DNA of 64,000 nt from an uncultured Pseudomonadales bacterium (GCA_943787675.1 CALSNK010000005.1:62001-126000), one strand, 5' to 3'; shown: positions 8,698 through 18,247, numbered from the stretch's first letter. Numbers and translations are program-made. Notes: generated from the letters alone by a model not told the origin.

Positions 8698-10387
8698 TGG
8701 CGGCTTGGCGATCGATAAACTGCTGTTTTATCTGCTGTTTAAGGGTTTTTTTGGTGGCATTACGCGGCAGTGATTGAGTGCTGACATGAATATGCTGTGG
8801 CACCTTAAAGGCGGCCAGATGTTTGCTGCAATGGGTCTGTATATCAGCAGCAGTCAGGGATATGCCAGCACTGCCGACAACGGTTGCGGCTACTTCTTCA
8901 CCAAAGCGGTCGCTGGGTAAGCCAAAAACAGCGGCCTCTTGGCAGCCGTCGAGAGACAGCAGGCAGTTTTCAATCTCGGCGGGATAAATATTTTCGCCAC
9001 CGCGAATAATCATGTCTTTTACTCGATCGCAGATAACCAGAATGCCCTCGTTATTGAGATAGCCCACATCACCGGTTTTAAACCAACCCTCGGCAAAGTC
9101 ATCCTGAGAGTCGTCACCACAGAAATAGGACTGAATACAGGTGGGTGACTTAATCCAGATTTCGCCAGGCTCACCGGCGTTGACCTGTTGACCCTCTTCG
9201 TCGCGAAAGCTGCTTTCGATAATCGGGCTGAGAAAACCCGATGTGCCGGGAAATTGACTCATTAATGAGCCCGTGAAAGCCGCGCCGGTGCCGCCGGTCT
9301 CTGTCAGACCCCAGCCTGCACCAGGCATTGTGTTGGGGAGTTTGCTTTTGTATAGCCCGGCAAGTGCCGTAGGTGTGGCTGCGCCCCCGGCACTGACATT
9401 GCTAATACGACTCAGGTCGAGTTGGTCTATATCCGGGTGCTGAAGTAAATCCAGCAACATGGTCGGTGCACCCATCAGCACAGTGATGCCTTGATCTTTG
9501 ATCAGGCGATAGGCTTCGTTGACATCCCATTTGTACATAAGGTGAATGGCGCGGCCGTATTTCAGATTGACCAAAAACTGCGAGTAGAGACCGCTGATAT
9601 GAAACAACGGCACACTGAGCAAGGTTTTTGCCGCAACGCCCGACGCCAGGTGCTGGGTCATGGCGTCAAGGTTGGTCATATAGGTGGCAGCACCAATAAA
9701 CTCAATATTAAACAGCGCTTGGCAGGCGCTAAAGTGGTCAAAAAGAACCCCTTTGGGGCGTCCCGATGTGCCGGACGTAAACAGCATGATCGCTGGATCT
9801 TCGGGGTTGGATGCTACCTCCGGTGCGCTGTTATTAGCGCTTTCATCCAGTTGCCAGAGGCTCGCTCCTGGGGCGCATTCGCCCTTGGGCTCCACAACAA
9901 TAGCGCTTACATTGGGTAACTTGGATTCGATAAATTGATAGCGCGGCCAGTCACAGATCACCAGTTTGGCCTCACTGTCATCTAGACCCTGGCTGAGCTC
10001 TTCTTCGCGACCCCAGCTGTTGAGGGGGACGGCGACGGCACCGCAACCGAGAATGGCGACAAAGGCAACCATCCACTCCGGGCAGTTACGCATGGCGATG
10101 GCAATTTTGTCACCTTTTTGGATATGTTGGTGATTGATCAATGTGCTGCGCAGCCTGTCTACCTGGTCAAAAAAATCCGCAAAGCTGTGGGTTTTATCCT
10201 CGTAGGTAACAAAGGGCGCATTGCCAAACTGACGTCCTTCGTTGACTACAGCTAAGAGGTTTTGCGCGGCATTTTTATAGGCTTTCATAGCGGTGCCGTT
10301 GCGCACAGAGTCGACGATCTCAAAGGGTGCGCCGGTCGAGGTCAGTTGACTTACGGCACTGTGGTAGGGGGCACTCGACGCTGGCAT
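8684..10387 (-). CDS. Acyl-CoA ligase (FadD-like, ANL superfamily)
   Basis: A 567-aa AMP-forming acyl-CoA synthetase. It shows the P-loop-like LFTSGTSGRPKG near residue 205, the WGLTETGG motif, the GWFKTGDVG motif and the hinge with RVKDMIIRGGENIYPAEIE near residue 460. The C-terminal lysine region (RNATKKTLKQQ) is present, with the catalytic Lys in the expected place. It is the first gene of a minus-strand operon containing a TetR gene, an acyl-CoA dehydrogenase pair and an SDR. It most likely activates the carboxylic side chain of a steroid (bile-acid type C5 or shorter) with CoA; this substrate is inference. It is distinct from the FadD3-like ligase at 23585-25168. Confidence 0.9.
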   Translation of the reverse strand: MPASSAPYHSAVSQLTSTGAPFEIVDSVRNGTAMKAYKNAAQNLLAVVNEGRQFGNAPFVTYEDKTHSFADFFDQVDRLRSTLINHQHIQKGDKIAIAMRNCPEWMVAFVAILGCGAVAVPLNSWGREEELSQGLDDSEAKLVICDWPRYQFIESKLPNVSAIVVEPKGECAPGASLWQLDESANNSAPEVASNPEDPAIMLFTSGTSGRPKGVLFDHFSACQALFNIEFIGAATYMTNLDAMTQHLASGVAAKTLLSVPLFHISGLYSQFLVNLKYGRAIHLMYKWDVNEAYRLIKDQGITVLMGAPTMLLDLLQHPDIDQLDLSRISNVSAGGAATPTALAGLYKSKLPNTMPGAGWGLTETGGTGAAFTGSLMSQFPGTSGFLSPIIESSFRDEEGQQVNAGEPGEIWIKSPTCIQSYFCGDDSQDDFAEGWFKTGDVGYLNNEGILVICDRVKDMIIRGGENIYPAEIENCLLSLDGCQEAAVFGLPSDRFGEEVAATVVGSAGISLTAADIQTHCSKHLAAFKVPQHIHVSTQSLPRNATKKTLKQQIKQQFIDRQAANADS

Positions 10388-10475
10388 AGTTGTGATCTCT
10401 TAAGAGCTTTTTATTATTTGGCGGCGCTGCAATACAAACACTGCAGAGGCCGGCTGACTTTCTAAAAGTATCCAG

Positions 10476-10506
10476 AAAAAAACATTTCAGGACAAATGTT
10501 TTTTGC
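10476..10506. promoter_or_regulatory. Inverted repeat between divergent ligase operon and ipdC-like gene
   Basis: AACATTT (10481-10487), a 6-base spacer CAGGAC, then AAATGTT (10494-10500), with flanking A and T runs that extend the pairing to about 11 bp. It lies between two divergent genes, so a terminator role is unlikely. A GATACT -10-like element on the minus strand (10472-10467) would place the repeat around -30 of the ligase operon, a position that suits a repressor such as the operon's own TetR protein. The regulator is inferred. Confidence 0.4.
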
Positions 10507-10609
10507 GCTGCTGTATCGTCCAGATGCACTATGCCAATAGGTAGGCAAATACAGACGCGGTAAATGAATCGCGCAATAATAGGTTTCTTGAGACTACAGG
10601 AAACGACCT

Positions 10610-11713
10610 ATGCAAACACGTTTAACTCATATGCTCGGCTGCCGTTATCCGATTATCCAAACGGCTATGGGCTGGGTGGCTGATGCCAAATTGGTCGCTG
10701 CGACAACTAGTGCAGGTGGCTTCGGATTTTTGGCCGGTGCCGTGATGACGGCTAAAGAAGTCGAGGAGGGTATTCTTGAAATTAAAGCCCTCACCGATGG
10801 TCCCTTTGGTGTGAACTTTCATATGTATATGGCACAGGCCCCAGACATTGTTGATCTCTGTGTGAAATACGGGGTGCGCGCGGTGAGTTATAGTCGCTCG
10901 CCGGTCCCGGCTCTGATCGAAAAGCTGAAGGCCGCTGGTATTGTTTGCATTCCCACAGTGGGAGCCACAAAACATGCGGTTAAAGCGGTGACTTTGGGTG
11001 CCGATGCGGTTGTCGTCCAGGGCAGTGAGGGTGGCGGACATACAGGCGCTGTGGCCTCGACAATACTACTGCCAGATGTGCTGGCCAAGGTGCAGGTTCC
11101 GGTGATAGCTGCGGGTGGCTATCGCGATGGTCGCGGATTGGTGGCGGCTCTGGCGATGGGTGCAGATGGCATTGCCATGGGAACGCGGTTTTTGATGACA
11201 GAAGAGTCGCCAGTGCCAGCATTGACCAAAGCCAACTATATGCATGCCGCGCCCGAGCAAATCCAAATCAGTACCAAACTCGACGGTCTACCCCAGCGCA
11301 TGATCGATAACCCCTGTCTAGATAAACTCAATCACACCTCGACTTTGGGTATGTGGCTGTTGGCGGTAAAAAATGGCCTGGCCTTTTCCTCGGGTGCCAA
11401 CGCGTCATTGCTATCCAGCCTCAAGTCAGCCTGGGCGATCAGCCGCACCGGTGACCTGAGCTGGGCGCAGACGTTAATGGCAGCCAATGCGCCAATGATG
11501 ATTCAAGAGGCGATGGTCAACGGGCATCCGGACCGCGGCATTTTGCCCAGTGGTCAGGTGGCCGGCATTATTTCCGACCAGCCGACTGTCGAGGCGCTGA
11601 TTGCATCGATTGTTGCTGAAGCCGACCAGGCTATTGCTGAGCTAGCGGCACTTGCTGGGCTATCGACCCTGGCCTCTGCTGCTCCCACCACTCTCAACCC
11701 AACACAGGATTAA
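10610..11713 (+). CDS. IpdC-like flavin oxidoreductase (nitronate monooxygenase family)
   Basis: A 367-aa TIM-barrel FMN protein of the nitronate monooxygenase/2-nitropropane dioxygenase family, with the N-terminal YPIIQTAMGWVA, the QGSEGGGHTG phosphate-binding loop and AAGGYRDGRG. An AGGAAA ribosome-binding site precedes the ATG. In Mycobacterium tuberculosis the family member IpdC (Rv3553) lies beside ipdA and ipdB and acts in degradation of the C/D-ring propionate intermediate. In this cluster an IpdC-like role is more likely than nitronate oxidation, although here the gene stands 14 kb from ipdAB. Close spacing (4 bases) couples it to the following enoyl-CoA hydratase. Confidence 0.85.
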   Translation: MQTRLTHMLGCRYPIIQTAMGWVADAKLVAATTSAGGFGFLAGAVMTAKEVEEGILEIKALTDGPFGVNFHMYMAQAPDIVDLCVKYGVRAVSYSRSPVPALIEKLKAAGIVCIPTVGATKHAVKAVTLGADAVVVQGSEGGGHTGAVASTILLPDVLAKVQVPVIAAGGYRDGRGLVAALAMGADGIAMGTRFLMTEESPVPALTKANYMHAAPEQIQISTKLDGLPQRMIDNPCLDKLNHTSTLGMWLLAVKNGLAFSSGANASLLSSLKSAWAISRTGDLSWAQTLMAANAPMMIQEAMVNGHPDRGILPSGQVAGIISDQPTVEALIASIVAEADQAIAELAALAGLSTLASAAPTTLNPTQD

Positions 11714-11717
11714 ACCC

Positions 11718-12467
11718 ATGGCTTTCTCGGTTGTTGTTAACGCTAATATTGCAGAACTTATTTTTTCTAAACCGCCAGTCAATGCTTTTGATAGCACGGA
11801 ATGGGCCGCCATTGCCTCATCCCTTGAAACGCTGGGCCGGGATGACGAAGTCCACGTTATCGTGGTGCGTGCAGAGGGTCGCGGCTTTTGCGCTGGTGTG
11901 GATATTAAAGAGCTAGCTGCGGACAGCAATAAAATTCTCAGCGTTAACAAAGGCAACTACGACACCTTTGCGGCAATTCATCGCAACCCCAAACCGGTGA
12001 TTGTTGCGCTACATGGTTTTGTTCTCGGCGGTGGTATTGGCATCGCCGGAGCGGCGGATATTATTGTAGCGTCGGAATGCGCTCGTTTTGGCGTACCAGA
12101 AGTCGATCGCGGTGCACTGGGTGGTGGTGCCCATTTACAGCGCATGTTCCCGGTGCAAAAAGTGCGTTATATGTATTTTACTGGCGAGTTTATTGATGCT
12201 CAGGAGGCTTACCGTCTGGGTGCGGTGGAGTCTTTGGTGCCGCTGGCTGATCTACGCGACAGAGCCATGGCCATCGCCGCGAGTATCGCCGAAAAATCTC
12301 CGGCCATGATCAAGTTGGCGAAAGAGGCCCTGACCGGTATTGAGGATGGCAATCTTGAGGATAAATACCGCTGGGAGCAGGGCTTTACGCTACAAGCCTA
12401 CAAAGATAAGGACTCTCAGGAAGCCCGAGATGCCTTTGTTGAAAAACGCGATGCGGAGTTTAACTAA
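11718..12467 (+). CDS. Enoyl-CoA hydratase/isomerase family protein
   Basis: A 249-aa crotonase-fold protein. The start at 11718 is chosen because it has AGGA upstream and gives the usual N-terminus; the frame is open further upstream into the preceding gene. Oxyanion-hole segments are visible: GRGFCAGVDIKELA (about residues 55-68) and GFVLGGGIGIAGAADII (about 98-114). PEVDRGALGGG carries the region where hydratases place the second catalytic acid. It probably works on a CoA ester from the steroid side chain or the C/D rings. The specific substrate is not shown by the sequence. Confidence 0.9.
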   Translation: MAFSVVVNANIAELIFSKPPVNAFDSTEWAAIASSLETLGRDDEVHVIVVRAEGRGFCAGVDIKELAADSNKILSVNKGNYDTFAAIHRNPKPVIVALHGFVLGGGIGIAGAADIIVASECARFGVPEVDRGALGGGAHLQRMFPVQKVRYMYFTGEFIDAQEAYRLGAVESLVPLADLRDRAMAIAASIAEKSPAMIKLAKEALTGIEDGNLEDKYRWEQGFTLQAYKDKDSQEARDAFVEKRDAEFN

Positions 12468-12490
12468 CTTCAATTAACCTCTGTTCCTCA

Positions 12491-12520
12491 ATCGCGCTGC
12501 GGTCAATCCCACAGCGCGAT
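12491..12520. terminator. Hairpin between convergent genes
   Basis: ATCGCGCTG (12491-12499) pairs perfectly with CAGCGCGAT (12512-12520), with a 12-base loop that can pair further. It sits in the 63-base gap between two convergent genes. There is no clear T run, so it may be a weak or Rho-assisted bidirectional terminator. Confidence 0.5.
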
Positions 12521-12530
12521 CGGTTAGAAC

Positions 12531-14219
12531 TTACCCCATCTTGGCAATCATAGATTCGCGCAAGTTAATTTGATCGCCGGTAAGGGCAAAGCCTTTCACA
12601 GAACCCTTTTCTGAACTATTTTCTTCGCTGCCCGCAGCCACAAAGTACCCCGCATAACCCGCTTCTGAATTGACATCTACATGCCATTCACCTGGACAGT
12701 CACGAGGCGCAGGCACAACCATAACCGGATACAGCGTTGTCTTAATCGCCACCGGCATAATGCTGTAGTGCACTGCTGAGGGTTCGCCGGTTAGGGTTTT
12801 TGCCAATTGACGGGCACAGTTCATCAACGGTGCCACATAGTAGAGCAATTGGCCGTCAACCTCGGCGCAATCACCCAGGGCATAGATATCCAGATCACTG
12901 GTGCGGCAGTAGCTGTCGGTGCAGATGCCTCGGTTGACCTCGAGTCCTGCGGCGGCAGCAAGTGCGGTGTTGGCGCGCACGCCAATCGCCGACAACACAA
13001 TATCCGCCTGCACTGTCTCGCCGTTGTTTAAATGGGCAATTACACCGCTTCCTTCACGTTCTATTCGTTGCACGGTGGTGCCGAAGTGGAAGCGTGCACC
13101 GGCATTTTCTAGGGCAGTTTGTACGCCTTTGGCGGCCTCTTTAGGCAGTAGGGTTCCAAGTACTCCGGGCATTGGGTCCACAGCTTCAATCTGCAAGCCA
13201 GCCTGGAGTAAATCATTACTGTATTCGGCGCCAATTAATCCCGCGCCTATCACCAGCACCCGCTGTTTGCCGGCTACGGCGGCACGAAATTTCCCGTAGT
13301 CACTGAGATCGTTGACTGTATAGACCGAGTCGAGGCCGCTACCTTCCAGAGGTGCCTGTATACACTGGGCGCCCAGAGCCAACACCAACTCACCGTAGGG
13401 GAGTGTTCGATCGGCCAATTGCACCAGCTTAGCTTCGCGGTCTATAGCTTCAACCCGACTATGGCTGAAGAGCTGTAAATTGTAATCCCGGGCCATGGTT
13501 GCAGCGTCGGCCGAGACCATGGCTTCGGCGGAACGGTTTTTGCTAAAGCCGGTGGAAATCTGTGGTTTCGAGTAGAAGCTGCCGTCGTCGGCGCAGACCA
13601 GCGTAATGGGCCGCGAGGGATTGTGCTGCCTAAAGGCTTTCACTAGGTTGTAGGCGGCGAGTCCAGCGCCAATAATCACCAGGGGCTGTTCTTCGCTGTG
13701 GGTCACCTCAGTGGCAGCGGTTTGCGCCACCGTGCTGGCAACACTGACTTTTTTCACCTCAATCATCTCGAAGTCTTGCTTGCCCACTCCGCAGTCGGGA
13801 CAGAGCCAGTCCTCGGGAATATCCTCCCAGCGAGTTCCTGGAGCAATATTGTCCTCGGGCAGACCCAGTGATTCATCGTACTGCCAGCCACAGACCATGC
13901 ACTCCCAGACGCTGTAATCGTTCATTACCGCAGCGGCTAACGCAGCTTGCTGGACAGCTATGCTAGTCTCTTCTGCACTTTCGGTGGCGACCGCAGTGTC
14001 GGCAGCCGAAGCTGCAGCTGCGGTTGTCGTTGAGGAGGGCGCGGTTTTGACTTCGCTCATCTCAAAATCCTGCTTGCCAACCCCGCAGTCGGGACACAGC
14101 CAGTCGTCGGGAATATCCTCCCAGGGGGTGCCAGGAGCAATATTGTCTTCGGGCATGCCCAGTGATTCATCGTAGACAAAGCCGCAGATAAGGCATTCCC
14201 AAATTTTATGACTGATCAT
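12531..14219 (-). CDS. Tandem rubredoxin - rubredoxin reductase fusion
   Basis: A 562-aa three-module electron-transfer protein. Two rubredoxin domains carry iron ligands C9/C12/C42/C45 and C107/C110/C140/C143. They are nearly identical to each other and are joined by an Ala/Thr/Ser-rich linker of about 50 residues. From about residue 180 a pyridine-nucleotide-disulfide-type FAD/NAD reductase follows, with [11 protein letters not shown] and a second GAGLIGAEY nucleotide-binding motif and the FAD motif [10 protein letters not shown]. Rubredoxin reductases are usually separate from rubredoxin. It is divergent from a KshA-like Rieske oxygenase and may supply its electrons, since no KshB-type ferredoxin reductase is seen in the window; that partnership is inference. 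Confidence 0.92.
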   Translation of the reverse strand: MISHKIWECLICGFVYDESLGMPEDNIAPGTPWEDIPDDWLCPDCGVGKQDFEMSEVKTAPSSTTTAAAASAADTAVATESAEETSIAVQQAALAAAVMNDYSVWECMVCGWQYDESLGLPEDNIAPGTRWEDIPEDWLCPDCGVGKQDFEMIEVKKVSVASTVAQTAATEVTHSEEQPLVIIGAGLAAYNLVKAFRQHNPSRPITLVCADDGSFYSKPQISTGFSKNRSAEAMVSADAATMARDYNLQLFSHSRVEAIDREAKLVQLADRTLPYGELVLALGAQCIQAPLEGSGLDSVYTVNDLSDYGKFRAAVAGKQRVLVIGAGLIGAEYSNDLLQAGLQIEAVDPMPGVLGTLLPKEAAKGVQTALENAGARFHFGTTVQRIEREGSGVIAHLNNGETVQADIVLSAIGVRANTALAAAAGLEVNRGICTDSYCRTSDLDIYALGDCAEVDGQLLYYVAPLMNCARQLAKTLTGEPSAVHYSIMPVAIKTTLYPVMVVPAPRDCPGEWHVDVNSEAGYAGYFVAAGSEENSSEKGSVKGFALTGDQINLRESMIAKMG

Positions 14220-14364
14220 TGTTTGCTGTTCCTAAACAGGGTTTGGGCTTTATTATGCCCTTGGCAATTTACAGTGCATCACCCAGATAGAGTAAGTTAA
14301 CACCTAGCCGCAATCTTGGGTTAAAGGTTGGGCTTTTAACAACTAAAAAATATTATCAAGCTCT

Positions 14365-14406
14365 CGTCCATATGGACGATTACCCAATTAAGCTGCCTAA
14401 TATACT
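14365..14406. promoter_or_regulatory. Palindromic operator (CGTCC-N4-GGACG) and promoter of Rieske gene
   Basis: A perfect 14-bp palindrome, CGTCCATATGGACG, spans 14365-14378. A good -10 element TATACT lies at 14401-14406 on the plus strand, with no clear -35 hexamer. With the usual spacing the start site would be near 14413, which centres the palindrome at about -41.5, the classical class II activator position. The same arms recur at 41675-41688 in front of another steroid gene. The regulator is unknown; the LuxR-type protein at 15999-17141 is one candidate. Confidence 0.6.
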
Positions 14407-14436
14407 AGGTTGAAATTAATGTCGGAGTAACAGCGC

Positions 14437-15528
14437 ATGGCATCGTCAGTTGAATACAAGTTGGGCCCCCACACTTTCCCTCGAGGGTGGTTTGTTGTGG
14501 CCGAGAGCTCTGAATTAGATAAGGGTGCCATGGCAGTGCGTTTTTGGGGTCGCGACCTTGCTCTGTATCGCGGCGAGAGTGGTCGCCCGGTAATGCTGGA
14601 TGCCTACTGCAAGCATATGGGCACTCATCTAACCGCCAGTGACTCGGCGATGATCGTGGTCAATGGCCATCAGATTGAAGGTGACTCCATTCGCTGCCCC
14701 TATCACGGCTGGCGCTACAACTCTGCCGGCGATGTGGATGATATTCCCTATTTTGAAGGTCCATGCCCAAAGTCCGCGTCAATTCGTTCCTATCCGGTAG
14801 TGGACAATATGGGCTGCATTATGGCCTGGTTCGATGAGGACGGTGCTGAGCCGGATTACGCTGTGCCAAGCCTGCCTGAGTGGAATGATCCCCAGTGGAT
14901 TCACTGGCAGCTCGATCACCTGGGTGAGTTGGATGTTCATCCCCAGGAAATTCTCGACAATATGAGCGACATTCGCCATTTGGGGCCCACCCACGGCGCC
15001 CCTGCAGAATATTTTGAAAATGAGGCCAAGGACCATCTCTATATTCAGCGTCAGGGCGGTCCCATGCAGCTCTATGGCGGTGTCATGCTGTTTACCAGCA
15101 CCTGGTACACCGGCCCTGGCATCCTGCTTTCCAAACAGGTCTTTGGCGATGCCTTACAGTATGAATTTATTGCCAACACACCAGTGGATGACGGTGTTAG
15201 CAAGTGCTGGCACGGTTGTTTAGTTAAGGCCTCGTCCACCGAGATTACTGAAGAGGATCGGGAGATGGCGCGGCAGAGCCAAGCCGGTGCGCTGGGCGCC
15301 TTTGCCACTGACTTTCAAATTTGGCGTAACAAAAAACCCGCCTTGACCATTATGCAGCTAAAGACTGACGGGCCTTTCCGTATCGGTCGCAAATGGTATT
15401 CTCAGTTCTATGCTGCGCGGGAGAATGTCGCCGCGATCCAAGCTGAGGTCAATGGCAGTCATCTGGTCAAAGGTGTTGCCACTCCAGAGGAGGCCAACCA
15501 TGCTATCGATGACGGCCTCCCGTTTTAA
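14437..15528 (+). CDS. Rieske non-heme iron oxygenase, KshA-like
   Basis: A 363-aa oxygenase subunit. The Rieske [2Fe-2S] ligands are C58-x-H60 and C87-x2-H90, with 26 residues between the pairs instead of the usual ~16-17. The mononuclear iron site appears as DNMSDIRHLGPTH, with H181 and H186 as likely ligands. It stands upstream of ketosteroid isomerase and next to the Hsa operon. The best guess is 3-ketosteroid 9-alpha-hydroxylase (KshA), which with KstD opens ring B, but a hydroxylase for another steroid position is possible because a second Rieske oxygenase is encoded at 60396. The reductase partner may be the divergent rubredoxin fusion. Confidence 0.82.
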   Translation: MASSVEYKLGPHTFPRGWFVVAESSELDKGAMAVRFWGRDLALYRGESGRPVMLDAYCKHMGTHLTASDSAMIVVNGHQIEGDSIRCPYHGWRYNSAGDVDDIPYFEGPCPKSASIRSYPVVDNMGCIMAWFDEDGAEPDYAVPSLPEWNDPQWIHWQLDHLGELDVHPQEILDNMSDIRHLGPTHGAPAEYFENEAKDHLYIQRQGGPMQLYGGVMLFTSTWYTGPGILLSKQVFGDALQYEFIANTPVDDGVSKCWHGCLVKASSTEITEEDREMARQSQAGALGAFATDFQIWRNKKPALTIMQLKTDGPFRIGRKWYSQFYAARENVAAIQAEVNGSHLVKGVATPEEANHAIDDGLPF

Positions 15529-15539
15529 AGGAAACCCTT

Positions 15540-15956
15540 ATGAGCACTGAACTGGATACACCGCAGATTCCGAAGCAAAAGACTGGGCTAGATCGCCCGC
15601 TGGCGCAGCGCCTAGTGGACGACTACTTACGACTGCTGGTTCTCGATGATGCAGAGGGTATTGGTGCCCTGTATCACCCTGAGGCACGGTTAGAAGACCC
15701 CGTGGGTTCAACGCCTTTAGTTGGCCGTGAGGCCATTGTCGGATTTTATAGCAATGGTCTAAGTGGCATCGACGCCGCTGAACTCAGTGGGCCGATCCGC
15801 GTTGCCGGCAATGAAGTGGCCTTTGCCTTCAATCTGCATATGAAGATCAAAGGTCAATCCTTTGCCATGGATATTATCGATGTGTTTGTGATTGAGGCAG
15901 AACAGGTTGTCTCGATGCGCGCATTTTGGAGCCGAGAAAACATGCGCGCTGTGTAG
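15540..15956 (+). CDS. ksi: Steroid delta-isomerase (ketosteroid isomerase)
   Basis: A 138-aa NTF2/SnoaL-fold protein that closely follows the Pseudomonas putida enzyme along its length: EDPVGSTP, VGREAIVGFY, MDIIDVF and the C-terminal RAFWSRENM. The catalytic triad is present as Tyr29, Asp53 (general base, in EDP) and Asp114 (IIDVF). The enzyme moves the 5,6 double bond of 3-oxo-5-ene steroids to the 4,5 position. It starts 11 bases after the Rieske oxygenase stop, so the two form a small operon. An N-terminal extension of about 12 residues relative to P. putida is present. Confidence 0.93.
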   Translation: MSTELDTPQIPKQKTGLDRPLAQRLVDDYLRLLVLDDAEGIGALYHPEARLEDPVGSTPLVGREAIVGFYSNGLSGIDAAELSGPIRVAGNEVAFAFNLHMKIKGQSFAMDIIDVFVIEAEQVVSMRAFWSRENMRAV

Positions 15957-15998
15957 GCGTGCCTGTTTTAAATCCTGTCTGCCTGGCTTCATGCCAGG

Positions 15999-17141
15999 CT
16001 AGGAAAAAGTCACCAAACTTTTCAAAATCAAACTCACCAGCATCGACTGCTGACTGACCCCTGTTTTGGCAAAAATCGAACGCAGTTGCGCCCGGGCCGT
16101 GTTGCGTGCAATACCTAATTGCGCGGCACTCTGATCGAGATTAGCACCATCGGCTAAATACTTTGCCAGCAGTGCCTCTGCTCGGGTGAGCTTATACAGG
16201 GATATCAAAATACGAATATCAATATCCGAGGTTTTGTCTGGGGCATTGATAAAGACCATCATATGCGGCGTATTGCTGGGCTCGACGGTTTTATCAATCA
16301 TCATCGGTTTAATTAAGACTTCTAGATCTGGCTTGCCGGACGGTCGATCCACGGAGAGGGCGTTGACGGGCAGGGGCTGATGATTGCGCTGGGCCTCGAT
16401 CACTTCAGTGATATAGCCACTGAGCTTGGTTCTGCTGGCGGGGCTCTCCAAATGGATATGTTGGTTAATAATATGGATGCCGTCTTTTTCCCGCAGGATT
16501 TCATCAGCTATGGCATTGCGCGTAATAACATTGCCTTTTTCATCTAGGGTAATCACGCCAATCGCCTGTCGCGATAGTGTTTTACTGTAGAGCTTACGCT
16601 CGTTGTCGAGCTCAATTAGCTGCATACCATTGGCAATGGCACGCTGAATATGGATCGACAGCATGGCGAGAAATTCCCGCACACTGGGTTCGAAATTCAC
16701 CGCTGTTTTGGGGCGACAAAAGCGCACGCTAAAACGTTGACCGTTGGCGCTGCGCAGATCAACGCCGACCATATGATGGATATCCAGGGGTTTCATGCAG
16801 AAATTGTAGAGGTCGGTATCTTCTAATTTTGAGTAGGGGTGACACTCATTCAGAGAAACCACCTGCCCCCAGGGCAGGTTAGTCATCAAGTTGGACGTGT
16901 AATAGCGATCTGTATAGGGGTTTTCGTGATCGTTAATAAAGGTTTTCTGGAGCTTTTCACAGGAGACAAACAGCAGTCCACCGTCATCACTGGCTGGCTC
17001 ACGCATGGTGATAGAGGCAAAGTTGGCGTCGATAATTGCCCGCAAACTGGTTAGAAATGCGCTGTAGGGGTCTTCTTCAATATGGCCATCATAGAGACTG
17101 CCCAGCAGTAGAGAAAATTCTTCGAGGGTTGGCGGTTTCAT
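15999..17141 (-). CDS. LuxR-type transcriptional regulator
   Basis: A 380-aa protein with a C-terminal LuxR helix-turn-helix (QSAAQLGIARNTARAQLRSIFAKTG, about residues 337-361) and a PAS-like middle segment (GVITLDEKGNVITRNAIADEIL, about 216-237). No receiver domain with a phosphorylatable Asp is apparent. It is convergent with ksi and lies 86 bases after the end of the Hsa operon on the same strand side. A paralogue, frameshifted, sits at 3716-4866. Position suggests control of steroid genes, and LuxR-type regulators are known in other proteobacterial steroid clusters (TeiR of Comamonas), but target and ligand are inference. Confidence 0.9.
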   Translation of the reverse strand: MKPPTLEEFSLLLGSLYDGHIEEDPYSAFLTSLRAIIDANFASITMREPASDDGGLLFVSCEKLQKTFINDHENPYTDRYYTSNLMTNLPWGQVVSLNECHPYSKLEDTDLYNFCMKPLDIHHMVGVDLRSANGQRFSVRFCRPKTAVNFEPSVREFLAMLSIHIQRAIANGMQLIELDNERKLYSKTLSRQAIGVITLDEKGNVITRNAIADEILREKDGIHIINQHIHLESPASRTKLSGYITEVIEAQRNHQPLPVNALSVDRPSGKPDLEVLIKPMMIDKTVEPSNTPHMMVFINAPDKTSDIDIRILISLYKLTRAEALLAKYLADGANLDQSAAQLGIARNTARAQLRSIFAKTGVSQQSMLVSLILKSLVTFS

Positions 17142-17227
17142 AGTCGATCTTTGTTCTTATGTGTTAACAGAGTAAACACCTAAACAGCAATTCAATCAAT
17201 CTTGTTAAACGCCTAAGCACAGAAAAC

Positions 17228-18247
17228 CTATCCCTGGCGAGCCAGCTCAAGAGCAACATCATCAATCAAATCTTCCTGTCCACCGACGGTTTTACGATTG
17301 GCCATCTCCAATAAAATCTTGTGGGCAGGCACCCCATGTTTGACCGAGGCGCGTTCCGCAAACAGCAAGAATGACGAGTAACAACCGGCATAGCCAAGCA
17401 CCAGTGCATCGCGACTCAAGCGGATTGGGTCATCCATCATCGGAACAACCAGCTCTTCGGCAACATCCATGAGTTTGAAAATATCCACTCCTGTGGGAAT
17501 GTTCATTCGGTCTAATACAGCCGCCATGACTTCCAGTGGTGTATTGCCGGCACCAGCTCCGAGCCCTGCCGCTGAGCCATCAATACGATTGGCTCCGGCC
17601 TCAATAGCGGCGAGAGAATTACCCACACCCATGGCCATATTGTGGTGGCCGTGAAAGCCAATTTCAGTGTTGGGCGACAGCTTTGCACGCAATAATCCAA
17701 TGCTCGCAGTAACATCCGGTGGCAGCATATAGCCCGCGGAGTCGGTGCAGTAGATGCAGTTAGCGCCGTAGGATTCCATCAGCAGTGCCTGTTCGAGCAG
17801 TTGCTGTGGCTCGATCATATGGGCCATCATCAAGAAGCCCACAGTGTCCAAGCCCATCTTGCTTGATTCGGCAATATGCTGGCGTGAGACATTGGCCTCG
17901 GTGCAGTGAGTGGCGACACGAATGGTGCTGACACCACAGTCTGCGGCCATTTTTAGGTGATCTACAGTACCGATTCCTGGAATCAGTAGCGCCGAAATTT
18001 TTGCCTGTTTGACGGTGCCCACAACAGCCTTGAGATACTCTTCGTCACTGTGTGCAGGAAAACCGTAGTTCACCGATGCGCCGCCCAAACCATCGCCATG
18101 GGTGACTTCAATTAGCGGTACGCCGGCGTCATCCAAGCCTCCGGCAATGGTAACCATCTGTTCGATGGAAATCTGATGGCGCTTGGGGTGCATGCCGTCG
18201 CGCAAGCTCATATCGTGGAGGGTGATTTTATCAACTGAACCTGTCAT
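17228..18247 (-). CDS. hsaF: 4-hydroxy-2-oxovalerate-type aldolase
   Basis: A 339-aa metal-dependent aldolase of the DmpG/BphI/HsaF family. It starts [12 protein letters not shown] (catalytic Arg and His) and has the metal-binding HGHHNM motif near residue 200. It cleaves 4-hydroxy-2-oxohexanoate from ring A degradation to pyruvate and propanal, which is channelled to the dehydrogenase HsaG. The two genes overlap as TAATG at 18247, as expected for a complex. It is the last gene of the Hsa operon. The proteobacterial equivalent is TesG. Confidence 0.93.
   Translation of the reverse strand: MTGSVDKITLHDMSLRDGMHPKRHQISIEQMVTIAGGLDDAGVPLIEVTHGDGLGGASVNYGFPAHSDEEYLKAVVGTVKQAKISALLIPGIGTVDHLKMAADCGVSTIRVATHCTEANVSRQHIAESSKMGLDTVGFLMMAHMIEPQQLLEQALLMESYGANCIYCTDSAGYMLPPDVTASIGLLRAKLSPNTEIGFHGHHNMAMGVGNSLAAIEAGANRIDGSAAGLGAGAGNTPLEVMAAVLDRMNIPTGVDIFKLMDVAEELVVPMMDDPIRLSRDALVLGYAGCYSSFLLFAERASVKHGVPAHKILLEMANRKTVGGQEDLIDDVALELARQG

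Noticed and set aside
10476..10506. Inverted repeat with A/T flanks as a terminator
   Set aside because: It sits between divergent genes and no transcript would need to end there; an operator is more likely.
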